The translations under genes were made by a program, and so were the position numbers. A model generated the notes under the pieces. It did not search any database, was not told the DNA's origin, and saw nothing but the letters and a program-made list of their open reading frames with translations. DNA of 64,000 nucleotides from Neobacillus sp. FSL H8-0543 (GTDB lineage Bacteria; Bacillota; Bacilli; Bacillales; Cytobacillaceae): assembly GCF_038592905.1 (NCBI RefSeq), contig NZ_CP151943.1:1676501-1740500 (forward strand). Direction: 5' to 3'. Shown here one piece after another: positions 46,735 to 55,836 of this stretch (the first letter of the stretch is position 1; every line of letters starts with the position of its first letter).

Positions 46735-46838
46735 GAGCTTTCACCACAGCAAAAAAGGCGATTCGAGGGGGTTCGAATCCTTTGCCTCTACAGTCAGTGA
46801 TGTTAAACCATACTCATCCCCCCGTAATCGTTGCATCC
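46735..46838 (-). pseudogene. Remnant of an Ig-like domain behind GH101
   Basis: After the GH101 stop the minus strand encodes LAVKDATIT in one frame and then GDEYGLTSLTVEAKDSN in another. Together they match the Ig-like modules of the neighbouring GH20 protein (VKDATIIAGDELDLTSLITE). Removing one G in the GG at the GH101 end and one from the G6 run would fuse them in frame to GH101. The domain then runs into the terminator hairpin. Confidence 0.75.
46751..46783 (-). terminator. Terminator after GH101, GATTCGAGGGGG-type hairpin
   Basis: Minus-strand GGATTCGA/TCGAATCGCC stem with C-rich loop and TTTTTT tail; same element family as 31619-31661. It sits inside the remnant Ig-like domain and cuts it off. 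Confidence 0.85.
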
Positions 46839-49800
46839 TTAACTGCCAAGCTTGGGAGCAATGCGTTCGATACGCAGATTATCAAGAATGAACGTACCCG
46901 CACCTGTGTCTCCATTCAGACTTGTTCCGTCACTAAAGATTCCGATATAGGTTTGACCATTGTCTGAAGCTTTAATGGTAAACTCTGCTGTTTTCGTATC
47001 AGTTGATGCATAAAGTGTTTGGTTCTCGTTTAAACCAGTTACATTTTCAATACTGCGAGCATCAATCTCCTGGTCCCCGGAGATAAAGCGATAGGCATTC
47101 GCGGTTGTTTGGTAATCAAAAGACACTTTATACGTTTCTCCAGCTTCAAAGTGAAAGTGCTGTGGAATGGTGCGGTAAACTAAACCTTTATTTCCTGTAT
47201 TTACTTTAACAGACCAGTTGCCGCCTAATACATCATCCACCAGCTTTTTGCCAGCCCAGCCTTTTTGTGTATAAGGAGCGTTTAGTTCAGATAAATGGAT
47301 TCTGTTGTCTTCCACACCTTCTGTGTTCCCCACAACAAATGGATAAACTCCTTGTACAACGGATTCAAAATCCTGTACAAATACATTTGGCGAGACGAAG
47401 TTACTCACTGTTTTTTGTACAATCCGAATGTCATCAAATTTGGTCGTTCCTTCACCTGCCTCACGGCTGAGAATGAGTTCGGCCTTTTTAGCTGTTGCAG
47501 TAAAACTTACCTGCATTCGTTGCATTTTACTGTTGTAGCCATCATTCGTTGCATGGGAATCTGCCTTTACATAATTCTTTTGCAAGCTGCGAAGCGTGTA
47601 ATTGCTGACATCCGTTACTCCGCCCTTTACAGCGATTCCAGCTTTTACATTGCTATTATTTTCTACATAGACCTCAGCGACATAATCTTTTCCAGGCTCA
47701 AGGTCAGTAAGAACACGCGAAACAGAAGTAAACTCCGATGGATTTTCGAAATTCAAATAATAGTCGCCACTGCTCAGATTACGAGCATCACCGGTTTGCG
47801 AGGTGCGGACAACACTGACAGCATCCTTATCACCGGCCACTTTTGTAAGTGAATCCTTGACAGTTCCCGAATTGAATCCTGTGTCATAAACATGGGCAGC
47901 AGTGCTCCAATCATCGACTTGCAAGCCCTTCTCCTTTTTCTCCGGCACGACAATATATGGGGTAGCCGCTTCGGCCGTTAAAGTGACCTGATTATTAACG
48001 ACCTTGACCTTCTCAACATCTGTCCGGCCTTGATCAGTCAATTTATAGACATACACTTTCGAAATTCCTGCATATTCGTCCGGTAGCGTCCAAGTAGTCG
48101 TACCTCCTGCCAAATTCCAGTGATACAATTTTTCGGAATCAGGGGTTGGATTTTTGAAATCCTGTTCCACCCATGGAATTAAATAAGCATGCTCATCAAG
48201 CACAACATTCCCATTTAGCTTAATCACTCGTTCTCTCGAATTGTCTTTTCTTGTGACAACAACCTCATCTCCGTTGCTTGGATCCGTTAATTTAATCTCT
48301 TTTTCAAGGTTTGTTGCATTTCTATTGCCTTCAGCCGTTGTCCAATTAGTTACATAATATTTTTGCAAAAATTTCGTTGGAAGATTATTATCGAATGTCA
48401 TTCGGATATAGTTATCAAAATTCTTATCCGATTGCCAGCCTTCAAAACCTGCCAGTTCAAATCCGCCAAGGAGTGGATGATCTGCTGTTCCGCCCGCTTC
48501 TGGCCAATTCAATACCCAGGAGTCTTTCTGATGGTTGCCAATAAATCGAAGAACCTCTGAGTTGATCCCCTTGCTTGTTGGTCCGCCATAGTTCTTATCC
48601 GTAGCCCAGTGCTGCCATGTAGAGTAGTTATTGATGGATGTACCAAATTCAGTGGTAACTCTCCAGTTCCGCTCCATTAATTGCTCTGCTACCCGGTCAG
48701 ATTCCCATTGGTCTTGATACCATACATCCAAATAGATGAAGTCAAGGCCTGGTGCTGCCTTTTTCAACTGATCAAGTCTAGTTGCACGCTTTCCTGAAGC
48801 TAAGTCTTTAATTTTATCAATGACATAGCCTTGGTCTAACCAACCCCAGCCCCTTGAGTTTGGACCTTCGATCAAGTCATCACTGAAGGCTTTTGCTTCG
48901 GGATAGGTTTCTTGCGCATTAATGTGGACACCAAATTCTGCGTTATATTTGTGGCCTTCCTCAATAAGCGTATTTAAATCCTGTTCCCCGCCCATCCGTT
49001 CTCCTACATCACCGTAGTCCGGGTGAGCGCTATCATGACCTTCGTTTCCATAGCCTTTTAATAAAACTGCTTGTCCCAATTCATCTGTTGCCAGGGCAAC
49101 CTTCTTGACATTATCCAATGATTTTAAGAATGGCTGTTGAACCTGTGAACCAAAGTTCATAGCAATTCGATAACCGACTAGATTGTTCACATTTTCTGAA
49201 CCCTTAATTGCCGGCATAAGTTCACGGTAAGCAATCGCACCGTCCTGCCAATCTAGATTTTCATCTTGATTCAAATCTTCGGCGATAGCCACTTTAATCG
49301 TTGGTTTAAATGCTTGCGGTGCTGTCATAAAAGAACGCTGATAATACATGGTGTTCGAACCAATTCCCACTGCTTTGGCACCATCTGAATTTTGGTAGCG
49401 GCTGGCAATTAGATTCCCATAGCCATTAACCTCTGAGCTGGACCATACTCCTGCACTCAATTCATTATTAGATACAAAACCAGCATAATACGAAGCACGT
49501 GTTCCAACACCGGTCATAGATTCATTAACTGTAACGTCAACATCGCCCGGCTTTGTTACATCACTGCTTACATTGGCAAATCTTGCTTTTGCATTTTCCT
49601 GATTGGAATTGACAGAGACAAAGTTCATATCTGCAAAATCAACTGTTTCGATTTTTGCAGAACCTGCATTAGCGATTTCATCAAAGCTATAGATAACCTT
49701 GTTATCCGCTACTTTCAATGAAACTTTGAAACTGGCATCCAGATCTTCAATTTCATCGACAACTTTTAACGTGTATAACGCTTCACTGCTGCTAACCTTC

Positions 49801-51230
49801 GTAAATTGAACAGTCGGATAGTAGAGCAGGCCGTTAACTTTTAAGCCATAGGCAGGAGTTTCCTGGCCATTCATCACTTTATTGCCCACTTGGTATTTCA
49901 CTACACGAGGGAAAATCTCGTCAATTGTCACATCCATATAGTCAGATGAGATTGTATTCAATACCGGTGGTGTATTTGGTGCTTTAGGAGGCACAATTTC
50001 CTTAATCTTAATGTTAGCAATCTTAAGGCTTGCTGCGCCGCGACTCTTTTCAAAACCAAATAATCCGGCTTGATCCACCCCGCCTGAAAGTGTCCAAGTC
50101 GTTATCTTCTCGCCATCAAGGTACATGGTAGCAGAATCATCGATAACCTTTACGCTTAAATGATAGGTTTCACCAGCTGTCAATGCTTTTCCTGTCGTCA
50201 TTGATGTCCAACTGTTTTTTGGCCCAAAGATCTCTCCAAAATACTGATTGTTGGCATCACCTGTACCAACATAGGTATACGCGCTTGCATCTTGCACACG
50301 GTAAAGCATACCCAAGCGATTCATAGTACCTGAAACAGGAGTAATATCTGCTTCAAAAATTCCATTTTTGACTTTTGGTGCATTGTAAACAAAACGATTC
50401 TTTGCTGTAGAAGTAACATCAAATGTAGCAGAACCGTCCTCATTATATGTTACGGTTCCATTGCCAGATAGAACAGTAAAGTCACCTTCTATTAGGGTAG
50501 AATCCGTAATATCCACCGGCTCTGTTTCTTCAGGAGGATCAACAGGGTCAGTTGGAGGATCTACCGGCGGTTCCACTGCAGTGTCCTTTAAGTCTATTAA
50601 CACCTGACTGTTCTCGCTGCCCCATTGGCCAAGTCTAATGGCTTCCTTGCCATCAACAAGATTATTGGCAGCTTCAGGTAAGCTCACATGCCCAAATAAA
50701 TCTTGTCCATCCAATGTAACGGAAAAATTGGTTTGGTCATAGTCAATTTTGATAGTATGTTCCGTTCCTGCTGCAGGATTGTCCACATTTGGTCTATTAT
50801 TCAACCAAGTTCCCGAACCCTGATATTTGTACTCATAGAACCAGCCGCCCAAGTCGTAGCCTATAAATACAAAGTTGTTGTGATCCTTATAGTGAGGATA
50901 GAAACCAAATCTTGTCTTTCCACCATCTGTTTCTGGAATAAAGGTATACTCCATGGTTCCCGTTTGCTTAGAAATCGCATCTTTTTCTTGGAAAACTGCT
51001 GCTTTTGCTCCATTATCATTACCTGCACCTGTTCCAAGCCTTACATAGGCCTTTCCATTTTGTCCGACAACCTGATTGATTTCATTTCCTCCAGAAGAAA
51101 TGGTCACCCATGGGTTGTTTGCTTGCGCGGCAACTTTTGCAGGTGAAACAAATCCTGGTAGAAATGTCGGTAAGATTAACATAAGAGCAAGAAACGTACT
51201 AAAGAATCTCTTCATTTGCTGCATGTCCAA
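46839..51230 (-). CDS. Secreted GH101 endo-alpha-N-acetylgalactosaminidase
   Basis: 1,463 residues. GGAGGG is six bases before TTG 51230; ATG 51224 is the alternative; the frame opens at 51410. Order: signal peptide (to about 36, VAAQA); two LamG/concanavalin-like carbohydrate domains (about 40-180 and 205-360); a beta-sandwich; the GH101 barrel with GYGNEGHDSAHPDYGDVGER; the predicted nucleophile Asp835 in IYLDVWYQDQWES and acid/base Glu861 in TTEFG; downstream beta domains and a terminal carbohydrate-binding-like module. GH101 enzymes release Gal-beta-1,3-GalNAc from Ser/Thr of mucin-type glycoproteins. The carboxy end appears truncated by frameshift. A motif shared with the AraC-regulated promoter lies about 220 bp upstream. 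Confidence 0.9.
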   Translation of the reverse strand: MDMQQMKRFFSTFLALMLILPTFLPGFVSPAKVAAQANNPWVTISSGGNEINQVVGQNGKAYVRLGTGAGNDNGAKAAVFQEKDAISKQTGTMEYTFIPETDGGKTRFGFYPHYKDHNNFVFIGYDLGGWFYEYKYQGSGTWLNNRPNVDNPAAGTEHTIKIDYDQTNFSVTLDGQDLFGHVSLPEAANNLVDGKEAIRLGQWGSENSQVLIDLKDTAVEPPVDPPTDPVDPPEETEPVDITDSTLIEGDFTVLSGNGTVTYNEDGSATFDVTSTAKNRFVYNAPKVKNGIFEADITPVSGTMNRLGMLYRVQDASAYTYVGTGDANNQYFGEIFGPKNSWTSMTTGKALTAGETYHLSVKVIDDSATMYLDGEKITTWTLSGGVDQAGLFGFEKSRGAASLKIANIKIKEIVPPKAPNTPPVLNTISSDYMDVTIDEIFPRVVKYQVGNKVMNGQETPAYGLKVNGLLYYPTVQFTKVSSSEALYTLKVVDEIEDLDASFKVSLKVADNKVIYSFDEIANAGSAKIETVDFADMNFVSVNSNQENAKARFANVSSDVTKPGDVDVTVNESMTGVGTRASYYAGFVSNNELSAGVWSSSEVNGYGNLIASRYQNSDGAKAVGIGSNTMYYQRSFMTAPQAFKPTIKVAIAEDLNQDENLDWQDGAIAYRELMPAIKGSENVNNLVGYRIAMNFGSQVQQPFLKSLDNVKKVALATDELGQAVLLKGYGNEGHDSAHPDYGDVGERMGGEQDLNTLIEEGHKYNAEFGVHINAQETYPEAKAFSDDLIEGPNSRGWGWLDQGYVIDKIKDLASGKRATRLDQLKKAAPGLDFIYLDVWYQDQWESDRVAEQLMERNWRVTTEFGTSINNYSTWQHWATDKNYGGPTSKGINSEVLRFIGNHQKDSWVLNWPEAGGTADHPLLGGFELAGFEGWQSDKNFDNYIRMTFDNNLPTKFLQKYYVTNWTTAEGNRNATNLEKEIKLTDPSNGDEVVVTRKDNSRERVIKLNGNVVLDEHAYLIPWVEQDFKNPTPDSEKLYHWNLAGGTTTWTLPDEYAGISKVYVYKLTDQGRTDVEKVKVVNNQVTLTAEAATPYIVVPEKKEKGLQVDDWSTAAHVYDTGFNSGTVKDSLTKVAGDKDAVSVVRTSQTGDARNLSSGDYYLNFENPSEFTSVSRVLTDLEPGKDYVAEVYVENNSNVKAGIAVKGGVTDVSNYTLRSLQKNYVKADSHATNDGYNSKMQRMQVSFTATAKKAELILSREAGEGTTKFDDIRIVQKTVSNFVSPNVFVQDFESVVQGVYPFVVGNTEGVEDNRIHLSELNAPYTQKGWAGKKLVDDVLGGNWSVKVNTGNKGLVYRTIPQHFHFEAGETYKVSFDYQTTANAYRFISGDQEIDARSIENVTGLNENQTLYASTDTKTAEFTIKASDNGQTYIGIFSDGTSLNGDTGAGTFILDNLRIERIAPKLGS

Positions 51231-51631
51231 TTTATTCCCTCCTCGTATATGTATGATGCTGTAAAAAGGAATACTAGCTAGTAGGATTTGTATGTTCCAA
51301 CAGTGATTAATTCCCTCCTCCAAATAAAAAAGCCGGATTATAGAATCAACAGCACCTATGACTGCGGAATATGTCCAAATTACTAGCAGATTTACTTTCC
51401 ATATATTCAAGGCTACTTACAATGAAGCGTTTACACAACTAAGATATTGTCTTGTTTTTTATATATCTTGCTTTTTACTTTATTTTTCGCAAACATATTA
51501 AAAATTTGGTATTTTTACAATTGCAAAAAAAACATGAAGTATCCCATGGTAATTACTAATCTCCAAGGTACTCCATGCTCCTTATTTAATTTTTCTCCTT
51601 GCAAGTTACGGTGCTGCTATTTTAATAGTTT
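51231..51631. other. GH101 upstream region, 401 bp
   Basis: Contains the GH101 leader, the 29-bp shared motif (51446-51474), a partial cre-like site (AAGCGTTTACA at 51425-51435) and the end of the GH112 operon. No gene recognised. Confidence 0.6.
51446..51474. promoter_or_regulatory. Predicted AraC-regulator binding site upstream of GH101
   Basis: (A)TTGTC-NNN-TTTTTTATATATCTTGCTTT. All positions except the first and the NNN are identical to 57263-57291, next to the araC-type gene. TTGTC and CTTGC half sites are about 20 bp apart, two helical turns, as usual for AraC-type tandem sites. Confidence 0.65.
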
Positions 51632-51802
51632 TCAATTAAATTTACGATTATAATCGTACAGTAATCCAAGAAGTCCGGCTAATCCAAGCAGCATCAATCC
51701 TAAATTAAGTCTGCTAATCGTTTCCTTTGCGATAATAATGACCGCTAAACAAACAATGGCTAAGACAAGCTTTATGATAATGTTAAGAGCATTACGACTC
51801 AT
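51632..51802 (-). CDS. Small two-helix membrane protein
   Basis: 56 residues with two hydrophobic segments (ALNIIIKLVLAIVCLAVIII and LGLMLLGLAGLLGLLYDY). ATG 51802 overlaps the last codons of the GH112 gene by 11 bases, so it is probably translated by coupling. No family recognised. Last gene of the galacto-N-biose operon; a role with the importer is possible but unproven. Confidence 0.65.
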   Translation of the reverse strand: MSRNALNIIIKLVLAIVCLAVIIIAKETISRLNLGLMLLGLAGLLGLLYDYNRKFN

Positions 51803-53960
51803 CGGAAATGGCCTCCCATCGAATTTCACTCGGTCCCAGTGTCACTTTCTTGCTGTTGCCGTTGCCGTCAAAGACGAGTGTCGTTTGCTCCTGCATCGAA
51901 TTGTTCACAATCGCCATCTTCTCAATCGATGGATAGGCATGAACCTCACAATAAAGATTGCTCGCATGCCATTTATGAAACTCATTCTCTTTATTGGCGG
52001 CATAGAACATCGCACGCAACAACAGACGAGTGTTATCCTCACTGTAAGGAAGACCTGCTATATAGACGCCTCTACCTTTTCCATAATTATGACTAGATAA
52101 GTGGATTTCACCATTAGAGTAATCGATTATCTCCGTATTTTCCGTTAATGCGTAAATGTTTTTCATTCCTTCACCAAAATTAAATTTGGTCATGTCTTCA
52201 GAAATAAAATGCTTTTCAACAGGGGTTGTAAAATATTTGTCGGTTGATAAAGTAAATCCAAGTTCCTTGTCGACACCTAATACTTGGCCTAATTGGAAAT
52301 AGCGTCCTTGATGGTGATGTGCTGATGGTTCTCCGATTCCGATAAAGCCTCCACCATTATGAACCCATGCCCTAATCTTGGTAATAAGGGCTTCATTCAT
52401 CCAGTTCTCGCCGCCGGAAAAGGCTGTGCCCGCATCCCCGGCATTAATAATAACATCCACATCTTCCGGAACTCCGTGATTGATGACATCTTCGAAACTT
52501 ATAAAGGAAACCTCTACGGCAGCCCCGCTCAAAGACTCCAACACTCCTAAATAGGAATATATTTGTTTATACCACAAGGCATGGGCGACCATATGGGTCT
52601 GCCAGGTTCTTAATTTTCCCCATGAATTTAAAATGGCAACCTTAAGCCCTGTATGGGGTTTAACCCCTTTAATTGTGTCATAAATCTCACGGAATTCATC
52701 GGTGACTTTTTCAATATAATCAACAAACTCTGGAAATTTATAAGCAAGGCTTAAATAACCGCCATAGCCAATCCGGTCGACGGGATTTCGCAATATCGCT
52801 CTTCTAGCAGTCAGCCAGTTTTCATTTGCTTCAATCACCGGATTATTTCCTTCATAGAACGTATCCGGGAAGAAATAAGGCAAGAACCGGCCTTCTGTGT
52901 ACCTGACATGCGGGATATCGGCAATCATTCTTAATGTTGCTCCGCCGCCAACACTGCCAACAACCGCATCTAATCCAATTTCTCCGAAATATTTACCGTA
53001 AGGCTCGGTGCCAATCCAGTTATCACCAAGGAACATCATGGCTTCCTTGCCGCTCTCGTGGACAATATCAATAAGTTTCTTTGCCTCTTTAGCAACAAAC
53101 CTTTGAACAAAATCCATATAATCAGAAAACGCCTTGCTTGGAACTCTGAATGATGTGTTGTAATAGCCTTGATCGACGATATCCTCTGGTCTTAAGCGAT
53201 AGCCCTTCTCCTGTTCAAAGGCATCCAAAGCAGCAACTGATACACTCGCACCATAGCCGAACCAGTCAACAAATTTTTCTTTCCCAAGATTATTGAACAC
53301 TAGGGTAAAATGATAGAAAAATGTCGTAAAGCGAACAACATCTGTATCTGGATTATCCTTCAGCCATTGTTTAAGCGTGCTGCTCATAAATTCATTGGAA
53401 TAAGGCTGTCGCACATCAAACGGAATATCATGCGGTTTATCTCCCCAATTGTTGGTGATATGATTGTACATTTGAGTCGGATCCCAAATGGCATAAACTA
53501 AGAATGAAACAGTGTATTCATGCCATGGGATTGTATTTTTTATGATAACCGTATTCCGTTCCTCTTTCACATCCCATTCATGAATATCGACCACTTCACC
53601 CGTTGTACGATCGATTACCTCCCAATATTTTTTGGGATCGTGTTTATAATCAGGTTTTAGCTGTTGGTCAAAATACCCTGTCATAAAATCAATCTCAAGT
53701 GTATCGCCTTGAGCAATGTTGAATTGGCTCATCAAATAAAGCTGCTGGCATTCCTCCATATGCTTTTCAGCAAAATCATTATGTCCGCGGGCAACAAAGT
53801 AGGTGGTATATATTTTCGCATCCAATTGCTTAATCTGTTCATCCAGCTTTGTACCATCACTGTCACGAATTGCATCCGCACCCCAACGTTCCAGTAAGTC
53901 TTTGGTTTCTGCCAGAAAGTTCTGTTCACTAGGTAGTGTCACTCGTCCTGTCTTCTTCAT
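51792..53960 (-). CDS. GH112 galacto-N-biose/lacto-N-biose phosphorylase
   Basis: Cytoplasmic enzyme of 722 residues without signal peptide. It phosphorolyses Gal-beta-1,3-GalNAc (or GlcNAc) to alpha-galactose 1-phosphate and the free amino sugar, saving one ATP. Asp313 in MMFLGDNWIGTEPYGK corresponds to the catalytic acid of bifidobacterial GH112 enzymes; the amino end GRVTLPSEQNFLAETKDLLE and later VGSVGGGATLRMIADIPHVR are family hallmarks. The carboxy half has a glutamine-amidotransferase-like domain and a beta domain. It follows two permease genes by 14 bases. Selectivity between GalNAc and GlcNAc products cannot be read from the sequence. Confidence 0.92.
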   Translation of the reverse strand: MKKTGRVTLPSEQNFLAETKDLLERWGADAIRDSDGTKLDEQIKQLDAKIYTTYFVARGHNDFAEKHMEECQQLYLMSQFNIAQGDTLEIDFMTGYFDQQLKPDYKHDPKKYWEVIDRTTGEVVDIHEWDVKEERNTVIIKNTIPWHEYTVSFLVYAIWDPTQMYNHITNNWGDKPHDIPFDVRQPYSNEFMSSTLKQWLKDNPDTDVVRFTTFFYHFTLVFNNLGKEKFVDWFGYGASVSVAALDAFEQEKGYRLRPEDIVDQGYYNTSFRVPSKAFSDYMDFVQRFVAKEAKKLIDIVHESGKEAMMFLGDNWIGTEPYGKYFGEIGLDAVVGSVGGGATLRMIADIPHVRYTEGRFLPYFFPDTFYEGNNPVIEANENWLTARRAILRNPVDRIGYGGYLSLAYKFPEFVDYIEKVTDEFREIYDTIKGVKPHTGLKVAILNSWGKLRTWQTHMVAHALWYKQIYSYLGVLESLSGAAVEVSFISFEDVINHGVPEDVDVIINAGDAGTAFSGGENWMNEALITKIRAWVHNGGGFIGIGEPSAHHHQGRYFQLGQVLGVDKELGFTLSTDKYFTTPVEKHFISEDMTKFNFGEGMKNIYALTENTEIIDYSNGEIHLSSHNYGKGRGVYIAGLPYSEDNTRLLLRAMFYAANKENEFHKWHASNLYCEVHAYPSIEKMAIVNNSMQEQTTLVFDGNGNSKKVTLGPSEIRWEAISDES

Positions 53961-53974
53961 GTAAATAAATCCTC

Positions 53975-54862
53975 CTAGTCTTTCAGTCCACCAAGGGTCA
54001 TCCCTTGTGTAATTTTCTTTTGAACCAATATATATAAAATTAAGGTTGGCAGCATGACAAGTACCATACCCGCATACATCTGTCCGTAGTTTGCAGCAGA
54101 TTTCTGAGCTGCCATTAAGTTCATTAATCCAACAGGCAATGTTTTATTTGGACCAGGAATTAATGTCAGAGCGATAATATACTCATTCCAAAATGCCAGG
54201 AAATTAAACAAGATAATCGTTATGATACTTGGACGGGCCATTGGAATCATTATTTTAATCATGGTTTTAAAATATCCGGCACCGTCTACCAGTGCAGCCT
54301 CTTCATAAGTTGACGGCAGCGATTGAAAGTAGCTCGATAATAGGTAAATGGTAAATGGCAGCGCAGTGGCCGCATAAACCACAGCCAATACGAATAAATT
54401 ATCCAGTAAGAATCCATCTCCAAAGGCCGATATTAGAAAATTATCACCCTCTAATAACATAAGGAAAATGGGAACAACAATATAATTTACATTAATAAAC
54501 AATCCTGCCTTGAAAAGAGTATTAATCAATTTACTGCCTCTAAAGGTATATCTTGCGAGGACATAGGCAGCCGGTAAAGCTACGACCAGCAAGATTAATA
54601 GGGCGAGGGCCGTAACCATGACAGAATTTAACATATACGTTCCCATATTTGCCTTCTCAAAGGCATCTATAAAGTTTTGAAAGTAAAATCCTTTCGGCAT
54701 CGCCCAAGGGCTTCCGTAAAACTCCGAGTTCTGTTTAACGGATGCTAGGAAAACCCATGCAACAGGTATGATGATGGTTATCGCTAATGTGATTAGCGCA
54801 ACGTAAACAAACAGTCGATATAGTTTTTCGGCACTCATGCCTTTTTCTTTTTTCATTTTCAT
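53975..54862 (-). CDS. Carbohydrate ABC transporter permease (MsmG-like)
   Basis: 295 residues, six hydrophobic segments, EAA loop around 185-210 (YEEAALVDGAGYFKTMIKIM). CUT1-type second permease; with the MsmF-like partner it would import galacto-N-biose or lacto-N-biose, inferred from the downstream phosphorylase. Fourteen bases before GH112. No ATPase gene in the operon, so a shared MsmX-type ATPase is inferred. Confidence 0.9.
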   Translation of the reverse strand: MKMKKEKGMSAEKLYRLFVYVALITLAITIIIPVAWVFLASVKQNSEFYGSPWAMPKGFYFQNFIDAFEKANMGTYMLNSVMVTALALLILLVVALPAAYVLARYTFRGSKLINTLFKAGLFINVNYIVVPIFLMLLEGDNFLISAFGDGFLLDNLFVLAVVYAATALPFTIYLLSSYFQSLPSTYEEAALVDGAGYFKTMIKIMIPMARPSIITIILFNFLAFWNEYIIALTLIPGPNKTLPVGLMNLMAAQKSAANYGQMYAGMVLVMLPTLILYILVQKKITQGMTLGGLKD

Positions 54863-54879
54863 TTCAGCTACGCTCCTCC

Positions 54880-55770
54880 TTAATACTCCAGCACTTCTCT
54901 TTTGGTGACAGCACTAATAATAGCCGATAATGCAAATGAGAATAAGAAGATTGCTACTCCAATCGCCATTCCATATCCGTAAGAAGAGTTGGTGTAAGCT
55001 TGCTTATACATATAGCTTAAGAACACCTCAGTTGCGCCATCAGGTCCGCCGCCAGTCATTGCCTGAACGAGGAGGAAGCTCAGGTTGATGGTACTAATAA
55101 TGAAGAAGGTTAATGTTGTCCTTAAATTTTGCCAGATCAGCGGCAGCGTAATACTGAAAAATTGTGTGATTTTTCCTGCCCCTTCCAACGAAGAAGCTTC
55201 GTAAAAGCTTTCTGGGATACTGGCCATACTTGACATATACATAACCATGTAATAACCGATAGCCTGCCAAATAAGTGCCCCTCCGATACTGTAGATAGCA
55301 AGCTGCTGATTTCCAAGCCATAGTTGTTTAAGACCCTCCATTTTCAATAAACTAAATAAACTGTTTAATAAACCTGTATTAGGATCATATACAGCTGAAA
55401 AGATACCAGCGATAACAACAATGGATAAAATATTGGGAATATAGAAGATGACTCGAAAGAAGCTGTTGCCTTTCATTTTCTCTCTGGTTAATAATGTCGC
55501 AAATAATATAGCCATCACCATTGTGATAATAGTTACGATCACGATTAACAGAACGCTATTTTGGAGTGCCTGGATAAAGTTCATGTCGTCCCACAATTTC
55601 CTGAAGTTATCCAACCCTACAAAAGTTTTATTATTGGAAAACCCGCCCCATTTATATAGAGACATCCGAAAGACCTCGACGGTAGGGATGATCATAAATA
55701 GCGTTAACAAAATCAGTGCTGGGGCTGTACAAATAAATATAAAAATTCTTTTTGCTGTTGTTTTGCTCAC
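54880..55770 (-). CDS. Carbohydrate ABC transporter permease (MsmF-like)
   Basis: 296 residues from GTG 55770, with GAGGTG six bases before; the frame opens at GTG 55779 within that ribosome site. Six hydrophobic segments, a large first loop (MSLYKWGGFSNNKTFVGLDN) and an EAA loop (FYEASSLEGAGKITQFFSI) typical of MsmF. Follows the binding-protein gene across a hairpin. Confidence 0.9.
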   Translation of the reverse strand: MSKTTAKRIFIFICTAPALILLTLFMIIPTVEVFRMSLYKWGGFSNNKTFVGLDNFRKLWDDMNFIQALQNSVLLIVIVTIITMVMAILFATLLTREKMKGNSFFRVIFYIPNILSIVVIAGIFSAVYDPNTGLLNSLFSLLKMEGLKQLWLGNQQLAIYSIGGALIWQAIGYYMVMYMSSMASIPESFYEASSLEGAGKITQFFSITLPLIWQNLRTTLTFFIISTINLSFLLVQAMTGGGPDGATEVFLSYMYKQAYTNSSYGYGMAIGVAIFLFSFALSAIISAVTKREVLEY

Positions 55771-55793
55771 TGCCTTCACCTCTATTAATAAAT

Positions 55794-55822
55794 ATAACGG
55801 TGAGTTTGACGCTCACCGTTAT
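55794..55822 (-). terminator. Intercistronic hairpin between binding protein and permease genes
   Basis: ATAACGGTGAG and its complement, seven-base loop, no T run. The same arrangement occurs in the first ABC operon (1941-1971). Confidence 0.7.
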
Positions 55823-55836
55823 ATCTTTTTAAAGTA

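Larger units (their letters stand above)
46385..46838. other. Region between GH101 and GH20 genes: domain remnant and two terminators
   Basis: 46735-46838 encodes, in shifted frames, the remains of an Ig-like domain that once continued GH101. 46751-46783 and 46563-46618 are terminator-like hairpins. The GH20 promoter must lie below 46560, where an A/T-rich element near 46484-46510 (CTTGTGAAGTTTTTATATA) faintly resembles the shared AraC motif. Confidence 0.65.

Noticed and set aside
46763..46780. tRNA T-arm-like GGGTTCGAATCC
   Set aside because: No acceptor, D or anticodon arms around it; it is the arm of a terminator hairpin.
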